A DNA stretch of 5,481 bases, taken from an uncultured Bacteroidales bacterium. Lineage in GTDB: Bacteria > Bacteroidota > Bacteroidia > Bacteroidales > UBA3663. The notes under the pieces are model-generated. The model was not told the origin of the DNA, searched no databases, and saw only the letters and a program-made list of their open reading frames with translations. Location of the stretch: positions 1-5,481 of the forward strand of contig CAJOOX010000162.1 in the NCBI GenBank assembly GCA_905236195.1, written 5' to 3'. A program made the position numbers and the translations under genes. Shown here one piece after another: positions 5,409 through 5,481 of this stretch. The number at the start of each line of letters is the position of its first letter. Position 1 is the stretch's first letter.

Positions 5409-5438
5409 TTTCGAATTCCAATAATCCATCGATAAATG

Positions 5439-5474
5439 ATTCACCCCGAAAGTCTTGGAACTTCCGGGGTGAAT
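5439..5474 (+). terminator. Hairpin terminator after the lipoprotein operon
   Basis: The left arm ATTCACCCCGAAAG (5439-5452) pairs with the right arm CTTCCGGGGTGAAT (5461-5474), a 14-bp stem with one A/C mismatch and an 8-base loop. It starts 31 bp after the lipoprotein stop codon. Only a short non-T sequence (TGTATCA) remains before the window ends, so a T-tract cannot be shown. The upper stem (ACCCCG-AA/TT-CCGGGGT) closely resembles that of the hairpin at 165-202. Confidence 0.7.
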
Positions 5475-5481
5475 TGTATCA

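Noticed and set aside
5400..5418. GAATTC-N7-GAATTC at the end of the second lipoprotein gene as a hairpin
   Set aside because: The two sites are self-complementary 6-mers that could pair only weakly, and the much stronger hairpin at 5439-5474 explains termination.

Overview
The window looks like a chromosomal segment of a Bacteroidales bacterium, most likely Prevotella or a close relative. The reasons are two adjacent lipoproteins of the FimB/Mfa2 fimbrial-anchor type, a type 9 secretion (T9SS)-like C-terminal tail on the partial gene at the left edge, Bacteroidetes-type TAnnTTTG promoter elements, and AT-rich start regions mostly without strong Shine-Dalgarno sequences. Genus is inferred from style, not proven.

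Layout: (1) Positions 1-71 hold the last codons of a plus-strand gene with a GIYIHNGKKILVK-type tail. (2) Positions 72-224 are a convergent intergenic region with two tandem 41-bp palindromic repeat units and a strong GC-rich hairpin, probably a bidirectional terminator. (3) Positions 225-3228 are a three-gene minus-strand operon, transcribed right to left: a GHMP sugar kinase, a sugar-1-phosphate nucleotidyltransferase overlapping it by 4 bp, and a UDP-glucuronate 4-epimerase-type dehydrogenase/reductase 38 bp further on. (4) Positions 3229-3575 are an AT-rich divergent promoter region with a good plus-strand promoter, a weaker minus-strand one and a roughly 140-nt leader containing a 39-codon small ORF. 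(5) Positions 3576-5408 are two tandem plus-strand lipoprotein genes, both FimB/Mfa2-like, followed by a hairpin terminator at 5439-5474.

The main result is a functional reading of the minus-strand operon. The kinase would normally be auto-annotated as galactokinase, but its first GHMP motif reads PLGAHVDH instead of the galactokinase GEHTDY form. It also carries several blocks that I recognise from plant galacturonokinase. With the nucleotidyltransferase and uronate-type epimerase, transcription order equals reaction order: GalA to GalA-1-phosphate to UDP-GalA to UDP-GlcA. I infer a bacterial galacturonate salvage operon that turns pectin-derived uronic acid into nucleotide sugars for surface glycans. 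The assignment rests on motif reading and memory of the family, not on an alignment.

The plus-strand pair probably makes two outer-membrane, surface-displayed lipoproteins related to fimbrial anchor or tip subunits. No shaft pilin is present in the window. Nothing links the two operons functionally apart from the shared intergenic region.
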